DNA from: Ascochyta rabiei
Lineage: Eukaryota > Ascomycota > Dothideomycetes > Pleosporales > Didymellaceae
Length of the DNA: 64,000 bases
Direction: 5' to 3'
Assembly (NCBI RefSeq): GCF_004011695.2
Contig: NC_082405.1
Span: 1,488,001-1,552,000 of the forward strand
Under the pieces are notes generated by a model, which made no database searches, was not told the DNA's origin, and saw only the letters and a program-made list of their open reading frames with translations. The position numbers and the translations under genes were made by a program. Position 1 is the stretch's first letter; each line of letters opens with the position of its first letter. Below, in pieces: positions 45,071 to 56,275 of the stretch.

Positions 45071-46000
45071 CTAAGACGACAACTTACTGAAAGCTCGTAT
45101 GCCCTCAGCAATACCTTCAGGGCTCGGCTTTTCTGCAACGACATCGGGAGTGAACGCAAATTCGTTGATCAAGTAGTCGCGAGTCGTAGGGCCGATGGTC
45201 ACTATGAGTGTGTCTCTTGAGCCCTCGACCTTCTTAGCTTTTCCAGTCTCGACGTCCAGAAGTCCCAGGCTCTCGAGCATAGCCTGGCAGCCTGTTGGAG
45301 AAAAGACTACGACCCATTGGCGCTTTGATCCGCTGTCCACATTTCCTCGCCAGACCGTGGTAAAGTCGGTCTTGAAAGAACGCAGCTCGCCGGTCTCGTA
45401 TATAACCAGCTCATCAACTTTCGCTCTTCTGTCGACAGCAAGCGCTTCAGACTGCAGTGTCTTTGGTATGATGTCCCTTCTCTTATCACCAACCATGAAC
45501 AGGATTGGTGGGTTCAAGACACCCGGGTACAGGGCGTTGTAGTGGTCCAGTATGAAGCCTGCAAGGGCCTCTCCATTGCCCGTCTCCTCGCCTAGAATAG
45601 GACAGCGCAGGTTCAACGCCCGCAACCCACGTGCGGTGGCCGGCCCGACGACGTAGAGAGGTAGACTCTCGGGCAGCAGTTCATCGACTACAAAGGACCC
45701 TTCTTTTCGAATGTCTTCTACTACTTCATGGAACGCTTCTACAGCCCGCTGTGAGGTGAAAATCAGAGCACCGTAAGTCGCAAGGCCGTTCTGCGATGTT
45801 GGCACGAATCCTCGGTTGACGATGTGCTGGCGCACCGTGGCCAGGGCATCCCGTTTGAACCTGTGCTCGAGTACAGGCACAAAGACGGGTGCGAACCGGC
45901 TGTTGTCGCAAGTAGAGAACAGCTCTTCATATGTGTCGGTCGGCGCTGACTTTGTCTTGAGCAGTAGGATTGGCGTTTTCCCTCGCGAGTGCTCCGCCAT
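45071..46000 (-). CDS. hem4: Uroporphyrinogen-III synthase
   Basis: This enzyme closes the linear hydroxymethylbilane into uroporphyrinogen III, the branch point of haem synthesis in the cytosol. One exon gives 309 residues when started at MAEHSRGKTP (46000); an in-frame ATG at 46126 would add 42 residues. I prefer 46000 because that part begins right at the conserved ILLLKTKSA strand. Landmarks: an FTSQRAVEAF-like segment, VVGPATARGL, GEETGNGEALAG, VGDKRRDIIP, FSPTGCQAM (Ser/Thr-containing conserved turn) and TIGPTTRDYL near the end. The sequence alone makes the two-lobed HemD fold clear. It is divergent from BFR1, with 250 bp between the start codons. Confidence 0.9.
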   Translation of the reverse strand: MAEHSRGKTPILLLKTKSAPTDTYEELFSTCDNSRFAPVFVPVLEHRFKRDALATVRQHIVNRGFVPTSQNGLATYGALIFTSQRAVEAFHEVVEDIRKEGSFVVDELLPESLPLYVVGPATARGLRALNLRCPILGEETGNGEALAGFILDHYNALYPGVLNPPILFMVGDKRRDIIPKTLQSEALAVDRRAKVDELVIYETGELRSFKTDFTTVWRGNVDSGSKRQWVVVFSPTGCQAMLESLGLLDVETGKAKKVEGSRDTLIVTIGPTTRDYLINEFAFTPDVVAEKPSPEGIAEGIRAFSKLSS

Positions 46001-46250
46001 GGTTGCGGTTGTCGAGGGAAGAAGCGCATATTCCCAGACAGGGCCGCTCTTACTGGTCGGTGGTGCGCTAACGACTGGCTGCCGCGGTAGGGATTCACCC
46101 GTGCACTCCAGGGAGCGACCCGCCAATTTATCAATTATTTGTCCTCAGGACCTGATCACCCCCATCTCCCTCGCCCGGTCCTCCCCTCTCCACTTCCGCT
46201 CGACCGTTGCATTCCACCGATTGGGCTCTCGACTCCAATTGATCGTCAAA
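46001..46250. promoter_or_regulatory. Divergent promoter of HEM4 and BFR1
   Basis: About 250 bp between divergent start codons, with pyrimidine-rich sequence near BFR1 (CTCCCTCGCCCGGTCCTCCCCTCTCC at about 46168). The possible upstream HEM4 start (46126) lies inside it, so its boundary on that side is uncertain. Confidence 0.5.
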
Positions 46251-47973
46251 ATGGCTGAACTTGCGACCCCCTCCGCCGCCCAGGTGGCTACCGCCGATGC
46301 TACTGCTCCCCAAGAGAAGCAGCAGACCGTCCGCCCCGAGAAGCCTGATGAGGACCAGTTCAAGGAGGACCTCGCCAAGGCAGAGAAGGAGCACCAGGCC
46401 GCCCAGGACAAGTTGGTATGTCTGGACATTTTCGCCGTTTCGCTTAGTCGTTCGCACATGCCTGTCGCCGGTGTGCGCAGTATACCGCCGGGTAGCTGCA
46501 GCGCCTGCAAACCACGCATCCTCCGCCATAGGTACTAACAACGTGCTAGAATGCCGCCAAGGCCAAGCTCGACACCGCCCGCCCAAACAACAAGGACTCT
46601 CCCAACGCCAAGCGCCAGCAGGAGCTCAAGACCGAGTTGAACGCCATCCGCCAGGCTCAGCAGGGCAACAAGACCGGTCGCAATGCCATCTTCGAGAAGA
46701 TGAAGAAGCTCGATGAGCAGCTCAAGTCCCGTCAGAACGAGCTCAAGACCAACAAGAGCCGCGTCAACTTCAGGTCCGCTGAGGATGTTGACCAGGAGAT
46801 TGCCCGCCTCCAAAAGCAGGTCGACTCTGGCATGATGAAGTTGGTCGACGAGAAGAAGGCTCTGTCTGAGATCTCGTCGCTCCACAAGGCGCGCAAGAAC
46901 TTCTCCGGCTTCGACTCACAGCAGAAGGGCATCGACGAGATCAAGGCCCAGATCGCTGAGCAGAAGAAGCTCCTTGATGATCCTGAGCAGAAGGCACTGA
47001 GCGAGAAGTACACCAAGCTCCAGACCGAGCTGGACGGCCTGAAGGCTGAGCAGGATGAGGCTTTCAAGAGCCTCAAGGCTCTCCGTGAGCAGACTGACAA
47101 GGCTCGTGCCGAGCAGCAGGAAAAGTACCTTGCCAGGAAGGAGCTCAAGGACAAGTTCTACCAGCAGAAGCGCGCATTCCAGGAGTACGACTTCCAGGCC
47201 CGCAAGGCCCGTAACGAGCGCAGGAAACAGGAACAGGTTCAGTACCTGGCTGGCAAGCGCAAGCAGGCTGCCGAACAGCGCCTCGAGGAGGCCAGCGCCC
47301 CTGCATACCAAGACGAGATCTTCGCTACCGAAGGTCTTATCCGCCACTTCGATCCCTCCGCTCTCCCCGCCAAGGAGACTGCGTCTACCAGCAAGTTCGC
47401 TGCCTCAGCTCAACGCACTGTCGACGACTCTGCTATCAAGGGCACACGTATCTCAAAGAAGGACACCGAGGAGGAGAGCTACTTCATGGGTACCGGTGGC
47501 AAGAAGGGCAAGAAGGGCAAGAAGGGAGGTGCTGCCCCGGCTGCTGCCAAGTTCAACCTGAACATTGGTATCATTGAGGAGCTCGCCAAGGTTGGCGTTG
47601 ACGCACCCTCAAGTCAGGCCGATGTCCCCGCCACCGTCGAGAAGCTCAACGAGAAGCTCGCACACTGGAAAAAGGACCAGGACCGCAAGACCAAGGAGGT
47701 ATGTTGACTAGAATGTTGCACACTTAGTAGCTTCAGCTGACGCATTCCCAGAACATCGAGAAGGCTAAAAAGGAGATCGCGCGCCTGGAGGCTGAAGAGG
47801 ACGCTGCCAACGGCACCACAGACGCCGCCCGCAAGCCCGCCCAGAAGAACGAGGCCGTCAACGGCTCTGCTTCCCCATCCGCCGAGCTCGCCCAGGAGAA
47901 GGACGCCGCTGCCGACGTCACCGAGGACTTGAAGCAGGCCTCCATTGAGGACAAGGAGGCTACTGAGGCATAG
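46251..47973 (+). CDS. bfr1: Bfr1-type nuclear segregation / mRNP protein
   Basis: In yeast Bfr1 associates with polysomes and mRNPs at the ER. Three exons (46251-46415, 46550-47698, 47752-47973; introns 134 and 53 nt) give 511 residues. The sequence is a long Lys/Glu/Gln-rich coiled coil from about 35 to 300, starting in exon 1 (PDEDQFKEDLAKAEKEHQAAQDKL), with motifs SLHKARKNFSGFD, GIDEIKAQIAEQKKLLDDP and KFYQQKRAFQEYDFQARKARNERRKQEQ. Then come a less charged region around YFMGTGGKKGKKGKKGG, NLNIGIIEELAKVGVDAPSS and a final acidic tail. This order is that of Bfr1 proteins. Confidence 0.85.
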
Positions 47974-48728
47974 TCTGCCCGTGTTCTACTACCTGTTTAT
48001 CTTGTGTGTCACTGAAAAGTCTGGCGATCTGTTCGAGATCTATCACGGCCATTGGTTCGGCATCTTATCCTTTTTAGCTTCAATGATTCCCTCCAGCATG
48101 ATTTATGGGACACAGCGGCATGGCATGAGGTCTAGGCTCTGCACAGTGTTGTATACGTTTTCCACTCTGCGTACAAACAGTGGGCATCTAGATCGTAATA
48201 TATCCCCTTAATGTTCATCTTCAACTCATATGCTGCATGGATTCTGTGCTTTGTGAGTGCTCGGAACTCGACGCACCAACGACTGTGGGTTCAAGGCTTC
48301 AGTAAACCAGCAGCAACAGGCTAGTCCCGGAGACGAATGTGGGGTGTGCAAGAGACGATACTTTCTACGAGACGTTGAGTAGTGCCCGTACGGTGCCTGT
48401 GGATGTAAACAGGGACATGCCCATCATCATACTACAGCCAGAACCGCGATTGCATTATGGCTCGAAGCAGCAATAGCTCGCACAAAATATTACGAAATAA
48501 GGGATCTAGTGATCCAGTGGGGTGGGTGTAGGCGGGGTGACGTCACCAGGTCGCGTCAACTGTGTACAAAAACAGCTCATCACCCAACTCAACTCGTTCT
48601 ACACCACACTCCTCAAAGGTACGACGACGTCAATGTTCCGTTCTATCACTCTTGCGAAGCGTGGACTGACAGCTGTCTCACAGTCTTCCTTCCAAACTAA
48701 ACATACACGCATACCGCAATCTTTCACC
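47974..48728. other. Intergenic region upstream of the Bli-3-like gene
   Basis: About 755 bp: the 3' flank of BFR1, then the promoter of the next gene. It holds the CRE at 48538-48545 and a GGGGTGG-rich part just before it. No further gene seen. Confidence 0.5.
48538..48545 (+). promoter_or_regulatory. CRE site (TGACGTCA) before the Bli-3-like gene
   Basis: A perfect palindromic CRE/ATF1-bZIP consensus 191 bp before the ATG at 48729 and 95 bp before the alternative ATG at 48633. A further half-site-like CGACGTCA is at about 48625. Confidence 0.6.
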
Positions 48729-49394
48729 ATGGCTTCCTTCAGCAACACTGACACTGGCTCCAAGCCTGCCGACCCATACACCCAGAAGAACAAGGACGAG
48801 GTTTCCTTGAAGGAGAAGGTCGAAGACCTCTTCACCTTCATCGACAAAACCAAGTTCTGCTTGTTCACCACACACGCTGGCGACACCGACCTGCTCGCGA
48901 GCCGTGCCATGGCCCTCGCCGCCAAGGTATGTTATCCAGAAGCTCTACTAAAGAGCCTCTTCTAACATGTCCATAAGGAGGGTAACGGTTTCGACCTCCT
49001 CTTCCACACCAACACCGAGTCCGGCAAGACCGATGACATCAAGGAGGACTCATCAGTCAACATCGGTTTCATCAATCCCTCTGGCGAGTGGGCCTCCATC
49101 TCAGGCCACGCCTCAGTCGAGACGAACCGCGAAGTCGTACGGAAGCACTACTCACCAGCCCTGAAGGCCTGGATCGGTGACCTCGGCGACGGCAAGCACG
49201 ACGGCGGCCCAGAAGACCCCCGCATTGCTGTGATCCGAGTCAAGGCCAAGACTGCACAGTACGCTATCTCGAGCAGAACCTCTATTGGGGGCTTCGTTGA
49301 GCTGGCAAAGGGCATCGCGACCGGCGAGGCACCCAGCGTCAACAAGCTGAGGCACCTTGACGCGAGTGAGATCGCACAGTGGAAGTCCCAGTAG
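48729..49394 (+). CDS. Bli-3-like protein, pyridoxamine-phosphate-oxidase-fold flavin protein
   Basis: Related to Neurospora blue-light-induced Bli-3 and the general-stress FMN-binding split-barrel group; the exact reaction is unknown. Exon 1 (48729-48926) and exon 2 (48978-49394) flank a 51 nt intron, giving 204 residues. The sequence DPYTQKNKDEVSLKEKVEDLFTFIDKTKFCLFTTHAGDTDLLASRAM, then FDLLFHTNTESGKTDDI and SVNIGFIN, are the FMN split-barrel strands. An in-frame upstream ATG at 48633 would add 32 residues (MFRSITLAKRGLTAVSQSSF) rich in Arg/Ser with few acidic residues, a plausible mitochondrial presequence. The start is therefore uncertain; 48729 matches the family N-terminus. Confidence 0.88.
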
Positions 49395-49780
49395 ACGACT
49401 TGAGTTTGATGCCAGAGCTTACGATGATATGAACCAATCTCCGACGCATGAGTCTAGCTTCCCCTTGCATACTTGATGCCTTGGTGAGCTATCCTGCTCG
49501 TACATACAACCAAACAAATAATGAACAAAACATTTGGAAAAATCAACTCCTCACATTTTGATCTATGCAATGTCGTGTCATGCTTGCTGTAACTTGCGGT
49601 TCCATTTAATGAGCAGCTCAAGAAAGGACTATGACGTCAGCATGTCATGCCGAAGCTGTAGCCTGGCATGTGAAATACCAATCGTTGTTAAAAACGCACT
49701 TTCCTCTCACACATCATCTCCCAACTCAGTCATAACCGACACAAGCACTTTTGCTCCGGTTACGTAAAACGTCTGACAGA
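49395..49780. other. Intergenic region between the Bli-3-like and SigF-like genes
   Basis: A 386 bp gap with the 3' flank of the upstream gene and the promoter of the next, which has the CRE at 49632-49639. Nothing else seen. Confidence 0.5.
49632..49639 (+). promoter_or_regulatory. CRE site (TGACGTCA) before the SigF-like gene
   Basis: A second perfect CRE, 149 bp before the ATG at 49781 and 1.1 kb from the first one. Confidence 0.6.
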
Positions 49781-50463
49781 ATGGAGAATCCGGTCAAGGA
49801 GATCGCGGGTGTAATCCATTTGCTCACACAATCTCCACCTTCGACTCAGCGGCAGACCATTGAGACGTACTTCACGCCCAATGCCTCTTTCACACACCCA
49901 TTCTGTCGCACTGGGAAATGGCCGAATTCAAGATGGCTGATCGCGGCAATCTATCGGTGGTATAAGATCATGAGCCCAAGTATAGACATCACGGTGCAAA
50001 GCGTCGGTGCGTATAGCTCTCCACTCTCTCCAAAGCCAAGCTGACATAGATAGCATTTGACGAATCGAATTCCATCCTCTATGTGTCCATCTTTCAGATC
50101 TTCCGAATCTGGCTCATACCCTTCTACTACGCTCCAGTCTTCCTGACCTCGGTCATCAAACTCGAGTACAATGACGATGATGAGAAGTACTACATCAAAT
50201 CGCAGGACGATCTCTACGCAGTAGACCAGTGGATACGGTTCATTGCGCCAGGAGGCTGGATACTCGTGCACTTGTGGCAGTTCTGGGCGACGTTCTTCTG
50301 TGTTATCGGCGCTACTGTACTGCACCCAATCACTCTCTTGGAGGAGCGTTCCAATCAAGAGGGAAGCGAGGTCGAGTGGCAAAGGAAGAGAAAGCAGTTT
50401 GGACAATTGGACGGCATGAGGGCAGAAGAGCTGTTGCAGAGAACTGAGCTCAAGGGAAAATAA
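49781..50463 (+). CDS. SigF-like NTF2-like membrane protein
   Basis: A 211-residue protein encoded by exon 1 (49781-50006) and exon 2 (50054-50463) across a 47 nt intron (GTGCGT...ATAG). The first half has the NTF2-like cone fold signature: a HLLTQSPPSTQRQTIETYFTPNASFTHPFC block, followed by WYKIMSPSIDITVQSV. Two hydrophobic stretches follow (LIPFYYAPVFLTSV, and PGGWILVHLWQFWATFFCVIGATVL), the second a clear membrane helix, then LLEERSNQEG and a charged tail. The family is named after Sig-F-like NTF2 domains and is common in ascomycetes. No catalytic residues are evident, and its function is unknown to me. Confidence 0.78.
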
Positions 50464-52309
50464 CTGAGTGAGAAATGACGCTCTTGTATTCCACATTCAG
50501 AGCCGCATGTGTGTTCCTGCAGTAGCTTTGGTGCAGTTCAATCAGCGTCTGGAGATACGAGTCCTCGAGGTGGAGACAATCCAGCACCGACGGCGAGCAT
50601 CCGGTGTCAGCGCGACTCACTATCGAATCTTAGTGAAGCTTTCGCGGGACTACAGGAATGGTAGTAATGGCCCTTACATCCAGAGCACATTTACGAGTAA
50701 GAGGTTGTTACACACACACACACACCCGAAGTGTGGCAGGGTTTCTCATGCAGAGCCGTTAATAATGCATGTGATGACACGCATTCGCTCCAATAGACCT
50801 TTCAAGGGCCTGTATCCTTGTTCAAGCACATTCCAACGTTACACCTGCATGCAGTCTTCACTCACGAGCACGAGATCACATCGTGCGAGCCTTGGATCTT
50901 CAGGCTGCAACCTCTAAATTTCGCTAACAGCAACTGATAGCAGGATTTTCGGTCAGCACCAGATCGCTTCGTCATGTCCGGGCCTGGCTGAAGGTATTCC
51001 CTCTTCGCACAAACAAGACATCATGTGATAATGTCGGGCGACTAAGACCCTACCGGTGTCCCGTACCATAAAACTCAGCGCTCACTTCGGAACCGGCACA
51101 GGCACACACAAGCGGTACCTGAAAATCAATCTGACGAACAACGACGTGTACTTCTAGAGAGCAGAGGCAAACAGAAGTCGTCTCGAGGCCTAGGGCCGTC
51201 GAGATCACAATCCTCGCGTCGAAACCAAGACAAAGATCACAATGCTCAAGCTGTGTTTGGATGAATGGGAGCTGAGATAAGGTAAGGCTCGAGCCAATGC
51301 CGAGGCGAACGCGCTCTTGTGACTGCCTCTGAAAGAGCAAAGATCAGCCATCCGTCGCGTGCCAAGAGCAGGTTAGTGTACAGAAGAAGATCCTGGCACG
51401 CCTGGCAATGCCTGGCATTGCAATTTGTGCGGGTAGCTGGCGCAGAACGGACGGTATCGCGCGCATGTTAGCGATTGAACTAGCTCGCTCCTAGCGGTAA
51501 CGGCACGTCCATTATGATGTCGAACTCATCAAGGCGACGGTTGTTGGCAGTCGTTAGACAGGACAGCCGCAAGCCAACCACGCGAGATTTTACTACATCC
51601 CGCACTGGATTACAGAATTAAGGACGGTGTGGCTGCAGCACAAATCCCATGCGAGGAATCTCGCTGTGCTTCGGCCTACCGCATCCGATCATCTGCCCTT
51701 TGGCGACTCATGATGCGTTCTCGTATTCAGGCCGCCTGAACAAGCAAACTCAACCATCGCGATTCTCGACAAGCCGCCAAAAAGAATTTCCAAGACGTAG
51801 CGTCGCTCTCCACCAATGGAACGGCAGCGACATCTAGGCACGGCACACCTTCCTATGTGAATGTGTAAAAACTAGAGTGGGGGGACCTCGCAGGCGTGCC
51901 CGAACAGCGCCTGATCGACCCAAGGGTGACTGAGCCCTGACTCCCGTCATTTAGCCAACAGGCAATGGAGCATGCGCGAAGAGGTACGGCTCGTCCTAGG
52001 TCAATATTGAACGGGGTCTAACAGACAAGCTTTGCCATTTAGCACCAATACGCCGGTGTGAGTTTGGATGCCTTGAACAAGGTCAGGTAATATATAGCCT
52101 CTCTTTGACCCAATCCCCTTTATCGTCGTCTTCATCCCGTCTCTCGCTCTTCGGTCTAGCATCTGATTGCAACTGCCATTCGTTTCCGGTACTAATAACT
52201 AACGTTTGTCGATTGTTGGAATACACATCAACTGTAATTACTGCACCACTCCTTCGTTGCGTAGCGAGAACATCAACACCCTTTCTTACACAACCCGCAA
52301 ATCCTCAAC
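50464..52309. other. Long intergenic region upstream of the secreted-protein gene
   Basis: About 1.85 kb of normal composition. A CA microsatellite lies at about 50710-50725. A TATATAG at about 52091-52097 is 213 bp before the next ATG, giving a possible core promoter with a long leader. Open stretches of up to 149 codons overlap in several frames and show no domain. I do not call a gene. Confidence 0.5.
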
Positions 52310-53146
52310 ATGTCGCTCAAGTACTTGACTCTTGCGCTTGCCGCAACCGCATGTGCCGCGCCTGGCTCCCCCTTCCAAGCTCTCGAGGCCCAAGCCTCCA
52401 GCGACAACCCATGCGAGCCTTGCCAGCCCTCTGGTGCTACTGGCAGCGACCCGCCCGCAGTCGGCTCTGACCTTTCCTCGCTATACGTCAACGTCCTCAA
52501 CTCGGTCCAGGGTATCTCCTTCTCCAAGCGTGGCTTGACGGCCCGCGCAGCAACCTCGGGCTTCTGCTGCGTCGCCTCCCTCAACTGCGTCAACGTCCAG
52601 TCCCTCAACATCCCCATGTGCTACGACAAGTTCACCACAAACTTCAAATTCCCCGACGGCTCCTACGGCTCCCTGACCACCGGTGACTACCACTCCAACG
52701 GCCAGGACATCAACCTCTTGAGCGGCAACTACTCTGGTGGAAACATCTACTCGGCCGCTCCCCAGGACAAGCCCAACACGTCTGCCCTCTCGGTCCCCGC
52801 ACAGTACACAGGAACTGGTGTAGGTGCCGCGATTCCTGCGTCCGAGCTCGGCTCTGTCATCGTCTACACAACTACGGTGCCCGGCACAACATTCACGGCG
52901 CCGACAACGGTCCCTGGAACCATCCGCGCAGCGACTGTCAACGGCGTTGAGGTCAGCACTAGCATTGCGCCACAGACCATCACACAGGCTACTACTGTCG
53001 CGCCGCAGACAACCGTCGTCACCACGCAGGTTCCGGATGCGACTGCGGCGGCGTCGAGCAAGGGTGCCGCGGGTGCCGTTGGCGTCGATTCGTCAAAGTC
53101 GTTCGGCGTGTCAGTCCTGGGTGCGCTGATGTACTTCTTGATGTAA
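52310..53146 (+). CDS. Secreted, Thr-rich, GPI-type cell-wall protein
   Basis: A 278-residue single-exon protein. Residues 1-17 are a signal peptide (MSLKYLTLALAATACAA), and the mature chain begins near Pro18. The middle part (about 85-135) has several Cys and reads FCCVASLNCVNVQSLNIPMCYDKF, followed by TTNFKFPDGSYGSLTTGDYH. It then becomes Thr/Val-rich (about 180-250, with TTTVPGTTFTAPTTVPGTI-type repeats), a typical O-glycosylated stalk. The end is a hydrophobic tail (SKSFGVSVLGALMYFLM), consistent with GPI attachment. I do not recognise a catalytic domain; the role is probably in the wall or at the surface. Confidence 0.8.
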   Translation: MSLKYLTLALAATACAAPGSPFQALEAQASSDNPCEPCQPSGATGSDPPAVGSDLSSLYVNVLNSVQGISFSKRGLTARAATSGFCCVASLNCVNVQSLNIPMCYDKFTTNFKFPDGSYGSLTTGDYHSNGQDINLLSGNYSGGNIYSAAPQDKPNTSALSVPAQYTGTGVGAAIPASELGSVIVYTTTVPGTTFTAPTTVPGTIRAATVNGVEVSTSIAPQTITQATTVAPQTTVVTTQVPDATAAASSKGAAGAVGVDSSKSFGVSVLGALMYFLM

Positions 53147-53618
53147 AGAAGCAGTTGGCTTTTGTGGTGTCTTCAGTTCTGGGCAGGGGTATACGCATTC
53201 TATAGCGGTGGATTGGATAGATGGAGGGATGATACCCTAGGTTGGCTACGTGCATAAAACACTCATGCGATACGTTTAATGAATAATCTTGATCCTGATT
53301 CAAATTGCTACAATCGTTAACGTGGTGGCAGCACGCCTAGTAGGAAGGCAGCTTTACTTTCTATCAGCAACTGTCAACATGACGATGATGGACTCAAAAA
53401 CACATCCTCCGCGTTTGGATCCAACGATTCTGGACTCTCGTATTGACCACATACCAAACCCGTATAGTCGATGAGCATTTCATCTGCTTCATGAACACAC
53501 CCCGTACTACGAAAGCCTTCACCGTTAACGCCAGCCTCCCACCGCTTTTGAAGACCAATTACCCGTTTCAAACCGTAGGCTGTCCCAATCCACATGCTTT
53601 AGACTCTGGTGTCTGTAA
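53147..53618. other. Intergenic region between convergent genes
   Basis: About 470 bp of 3' flanks. No gene or repeat seen. Confidence 0.5.
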
Positions 53619-54561
53619 CTACTGTTGTTGAGAATCAATCACCAAGTTGACGGACACTGGGATCCTTCGACTGCCAATACCCAACAATCGCTTCAGATGC
53701 GCCTCGTAGTAGTACTCCATAGGTCTGCTGGGGTCCTGCTGATGCTCATCGTGCGCCAAGTTCTCGAGACGCTGTACAGCCCGCTCGAAATAGCCCTCTA
53801 CCTCTTCCTTCCAATTGCTCATCTCAGTGACTCCGGTGTCTGCGGATACCAAGCTGATCTGACTGTTGGGGTGGTGGCTTCCCGAGCCAATGCCTGTAGC
53901 GCTAGCGTCCTCGATGGGTTCAGTGCTGTTGAAAGGTACGGGAGCCCTGTCGGCAAGATCGTTGGACGTGAAGGAGATGAGTCCCAGAGGGTTGATACGA
54001 GGTGAACCTAGAGCGATAGGGACTGGACGCACTTTTAGCAAAGGAGCACGAGATGTAGGAGCACGAGAACTCACTTTCTTGCTTTTCCTTCCCTCCACCG
54101 CCGAGCAGAACACTGAACCCGCCATCACTTTCGTCAGTCGCAGGAACAGAAGAGCGAATCGAGCGGCTGCTGCCAGAAATGGTTTCCGAGTCGCGGTGAG
54201 CAAGTTTACGGTCCTCGGCCACGACCCGGGCGAGCCTATCGCCAATGGTGCTCATTCCACGACTGCGAGCGAAGGAGTGTCGGTGGACAACAGAGGTGGC
54301 CGGCGAGGTGATCACTGGAGTGTTGATGGGCGGAGTAGGAAACATAGCCTCATCAGCAGATTCGTTCAGAGTCTCTGCGATAGTAGCCAGGGTCTTGCTC
54401 ATGGCGACGAAGTCAATCTCAGGTGGCGGATCCACTACCTCGTCGTCAAGCGCCTCCGTACGAGGTGTTGGGTTTGGGACAGTCACATCGTCCGAGGCAG
54501 AGACGGAGTACTGGGAGCCCAAGGAAGTGACCTTTGTAGGCGTAACGGAGTTGGTTGCCAT
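53619..54561 (-). CDS. Conserved fungal protein of unknown function
   Basis: Exon 1 is 54561-54075 and exon 2 is 54022-53619, with a 52 nt intron (GTGAGT...CGTCCAG), giving 296 residues in phase. A 43 nt intron ending at CTAAAAG would also keep the frame and adds three residues; I prefer 52 nt for its branch-to-acceptor spacing. The N-terminal half is Ser/Thr/Pro-rich and likely disordered, and the centre reads GVTEMSNWKEEVEGYFERAVQRLENLAHDE, a helical block. The C-terminus carries PMEYYYEAHLKRLLGIGSRRIPVSVNLV. No membrane segment or known domain. I do not recognise the family. Confidence 0.65.
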
Positions 54562-54945
54562 CCTAGCGGCTGCTGGTCAGATCTCGCAAGACGTATGATA
54601 GAAGCAGAGAATCGGAGTGTACGAGTAGAAGCTGTCCTTGGTGGTTGGTGCTCTCGGAGAGAAAGGCTCGCCAACGATCGAAGTTGAAGAGGACGGGAAG
54701 ACGAGGGATGGAAGGGCTTGTGCTATGGTGGGGAAGCTCTTGCGGGGTGTGGAGGTGAGCATGAATTGGGGTCGGTGCGCCTGCCAGGTGACGAAGAAGC
54801 AGCAATAGCAGTCGACAGAAGGCCTAGACCGGCAACAATCGACAGCTTGCTAGATCTAGCATTTAGCAAGCAGCTGCAAGGCTAATCTCGAGCTAATTGA
54901 CAGGCTCGAATGTAACCACAACGCGTGTGGCCGGTTCTGCTTCAC
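54562..54945. other. Intergenic region between the unknown gene and the PQ-loop gene
   Basis: A 384 bp gap with the promoter of the leftward unknown gene (53619-54561) and the 3' flank of the leftward PQ-loop gene. Nothing else seen. Confidence 0.5.
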
Positions 54946-55935
54946 CTACGCAGGTCTCGAAGGTAGGTGAGCCACACCGCTTATCCGCGAGCTCACACTG
55001 CGCTGTCTATGCATCTCGATCTCCGCAGAAGTCGTCCTGAATACCGAGGTGCTGGACGGCATGTCGTGCAGCGTAATGCCGGTGGTGTTTGCGGTCCCAG
55101 TAGCTCTCTCGCCAGTTTGTGGACCACTGTTTGCTGCAGAAGAACTGCTGCCCCTGTTGCGCTTCTCTTTCACCCAGGGCACGAGATTATAATACGCTCC
55201 ACACGCGAAGATGCCAGTCCATAGCACCAACTCAGTAGCATAGATAACCATGCCCAGGATATCCAGCTTGGAGTGGAAGATGACAGACAGCAAGGAGAAT
55301 ACATCTCCAAGAGCGTCAAGCCCCACAAAGATGAACGAGATGCCTCTCACTGTACGGTGAAGATAGATGTCAACATAATGTCTCCCTACGCCTGCTGCGA
55401 GTAAGGTGGCAGCGAGTACGGCCATCAGGATCAGCGGCCATTCGAGATCTCTCTCCTTTGCGTGGCGAAGAGCTATAATGAGAGCAGCCTGGACGCCGCC
55501 CATAAGGCAGGCAACGGGGATAACAAGGGCAAGAGAGCGGAGAACAGACCAGCTCTTGTGCCAGCGTTAGCTCCTGGTATCCTTCGACATGTAGGTGGAA
55601 TTATTACCTTCTCGTAGTAGTAGCACTGGATCCACGTCAAGAGGCTCAGGAGTGTCAGAATCTGAGGCTGAATGCGCAAAGCAATGTTGAACTCTTCCAC
55701 GATGTTATACACGCCCAAGGGAACACCTGCCCATGCCCAGAGCATCATCATCGTAGGTTGAAGACCAACGGCATTGTGTCGGCGGTAGTTGATGATGATC
55801 TGAGGTATCAGTTGGGTGGACCAACACACCTTTCGTCCGTCAGCATCCATCGGCGTAGACTGAGCATTGAAGGGTGTACGTAGTACACACCGCGCCCAAG
55901 GTCCCTAGCACATTCGCGGCTGCAGGAATATCCAT
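54946..55935 (-). CDS. PQ-loop repeat membrane protein
   Basis: A seven-helix protein of the PQ-loop superfamily, whose members move amino acids or sugars across vacuolar or plasma membranes. Three exons (55935-55891, 55829-55608, 55554-54946; introns 61 and 53 nt) give 291 residues. The first exon encodes only MDIPAAANVLGTLGA; the next starts VCWSTQLIPQIIINYRR, with the PQ motif at residues 24-25. Hydrophobic helices follow through GVQAALIIALRHAKERD, the GRHYVDIYLHRTVRGISFIFVGLDALGDVFSLLSVI block (second repeat, in which the PQ pair is replaced) and a last helix at ATELVLWTGIFACGAYYN. The C-terminal 75 residues are Ser/Thr-rich and cytosolic. The substrate is not predictable. Confidence 0.85.
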
Positions 55936-56275
55936 GACCTGTAACTACACTTCCAGAGATGCGCAAGTTCTTGGAAGGTGTGGTGAAAACTCGATGCTGA
56001 CCCAAGACAAGGCACATTTGTAGCAAAGCATCACCATGGCCTATGCTTTATATCAGTGGTACCAGGAACAGTTCAAAGGCACGAAGATACGTCTTATCGT
56101 AGCCAAGCCAAGTCCAAAAGCCCTGAAGATCACCGAAGTCGCTTGTCCGCTGCGCGTCACCGCAACAGGGGCCACCCCTGCGCGCGCCCGCACCGACGCA
56201 TGACAAGGCTGCATGGCCGTCGCGATGCTTTGAAATCACGACTTCTGCAACACACTCGCCTTGCAACATCTCAGG
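55936..56275. other. Divergent promoter of the PQ-loop and ERV1 genes
   Basis: A 340 bp gap between divergent start codons (55935 and 56276). No clear TATA box; nothing else seen. Confidence 0.5.
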
